This document shows positions 5,318 to 5,492 of a stretch of DNA of 5,492 bases, piece by piece (within the stretch, counting starts at the first letter, position 1; the number at the start of each line of letters is the position of its first letter). A model generated the notes under the pieces. It made no database searches. It was not told the origin of the DNA and saw only the letters and a list, made by a program, of their open reading frames with translations. Source of the stretch: Candidatus Enterousia merdequi. GTDB taxonomy: Bacteria; Pseudomonadota; Alphaproteobacteria; Rs-D84. Both the position numbers and the translations under genes were made by a program. The stretch lies in contig JAGHTM010000074.1 of NCBI GenBank assembly GCA_018065345.1, forward strand, positions 1-5,492. The letters run 5' to 3'.

Positions 5318-5345
5318 ATTATAGTATAAAAAATATTTTTGTCAA
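5318..5345 (-). promoter_or_regulatory. Consensus promoter of the HEIWHH-protein gene
   Basis: On the minus strand TTGACA (5340-5345) and TATAAT (5318-5323) are both perfect consensus hexamers, 16 nt apart. The -10 ends exactly 7 nt before the ATG at 5310, so transcription should start at or next to the first base of the start codon. The gene therefore appears strongly promoted and leaderless. Confidence 0.75.
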
Positions 5346-5387
5346 CATTTGTTCTGAAATCAAAAATAATTGTATCTTGCGCTTTTT

Positions 5388-5411
5388 TATCACTTTTTTT
5401 TGTGATATAAT
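5388..5411 (+). promoter_or_regulatory. Extended -10 promoter with T8 tract and inverted repeat
   Basis: TGATATAAT (5403-5411) is an extended -10 on the plus strand, with a predicted start near 5418. TATCAC (5388-5393) and GTGATA (5402-5407) are perfect 6-bp inverted repeats around eight Ts (5394-5401), overlapping the -10, and could be an operator. No good -35 is present at normal spacing: TTGCGC (5377-5382) is 23 nt away, and the six bases at 17 nt are all T. Confidence 0.55.
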
Positions 5412-5438
5412 ATATGGGTGAAAAGGGAGAATAAAGAA

Positions 5439-5492
5439 ATGTTCAAACACGCTGAAACCCGCGGAACTTTACACACACACACACACACACAC
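5439..5492 (+). CDS. Start of an unidentified protein, 18 codons (runs off right edge)
   Basis: An ATG at 5439 lies 9 nt after a good Shine-Dalgarno, AGGGAG (5424-5429), and downstream of an extended -10 promoter. The visible peptide is MFKHAETRGTL followed by alternating His and Thr codons from the (AC)11 tract, which reaches the window end. Too little is present to assign a function. Translation signals support a real start; the repeat near the 5' end would make the frame sensitive to changes in repeat number. It diverges from the HEIWHH-protein gene across a 128-nt intergenic region. A different downstream start, or an assembly error at the repeat, cannot be excluded. Confidence 0.55.
   Translation, partial: MFKHAETRGTLHTHTHTH
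5471..5492 (+). repeat. (AC)11 dinucleotide repeat at the window end
   Basis: Eleven uninterrupted AC units run to the last base of the window, so the true length is unknown. The tract lies about 11 codons into the partial gene at 5439. Long dinucleotide repeats are rare in bacterial coding DNA and are known as phase-variable switches in some genera; they are also common places for assemblies to break. Confidence 0.95.

Noticed and set aside
1..5492. CRISPR array, insertion sequence or prophage segment
   Set aside because: No spaced direct repeats, transposase or phage-like genes were seen; the tRNA is not flanked by an integrase.

Overview
The window looks like a piece of an AT-rich, probably small-genome alphaproteobacterium. 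The protein-level hints are an omega subunit with an acidic C-terminal extension, a MtaB-type methylthiotransferase, a HI0933/YhiN flavoprotein and a bacterial-type TrpS. The lineage is inferred, not proven. The odd window length and the way the right edge runs into a dinucleotide repeat suggest a contig end.

Layout from left to right. The 5' part of trpS lies on the minus strand (1-557) and runs off the left edge. Its upstream region (558-732) is the most interesting part of the window. A near-consensus minus-strand promoter (687-715) drives a 14-codon open reading frame (635-679) encoding MKTQIAFCSFTWWL, with tandem Trp codons next to its stop and overlapping an RNA hairpin. This looks like a trp-type leader peptide controlling tryptophanyl-tRNA synthetase itself. 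An 8-bp inverted repeat (710-732) covers the -35 box. Further right come a terminator (817-843), tRNA-Ser(GGA) (873-963) and rpoZ (977-1351), all minus strand. rpoZ and the tRNA are 13 nt apart and probably share a transcript.

rpoZ and the plus-strand mtaB gene (1433-2665) diverge from a compact region where the two predicted -10 elements overlap. mtaB converges with the minus-strand yhiN-type flavoprotein gene (2668-3816), leaving only 2 nt between stop codons. Upstream of that, on the same strand, is a 485-codon gene (3853-5310) for a membrane-anchored or exported protein with a HEIWHH zinc-metalloprotease-like motif; it belongs to no family I recognise. A plus-strand gene begins at 5439 behind an extended -10 promoter with an inverted repeat and a T8 tract. 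Its coding sequence enters an (AC)11 tract that reaches the window end.

A recurring theme is translation start signals. trpS and rpoZ have AAAGGA Shine-Dalgarno sequences. The trp leader, the yhiN-type gene and the HEIWHH gene have none; in each, a -10-like hexamer ends exactly 7 nt before the ATG, which predicts leaderless mRNAs. The functional links are mostly translational: TrpS charging, a Trp-codon leader that could sense that charging, a serine tRNA, and a tRNA-modifying enzyme.
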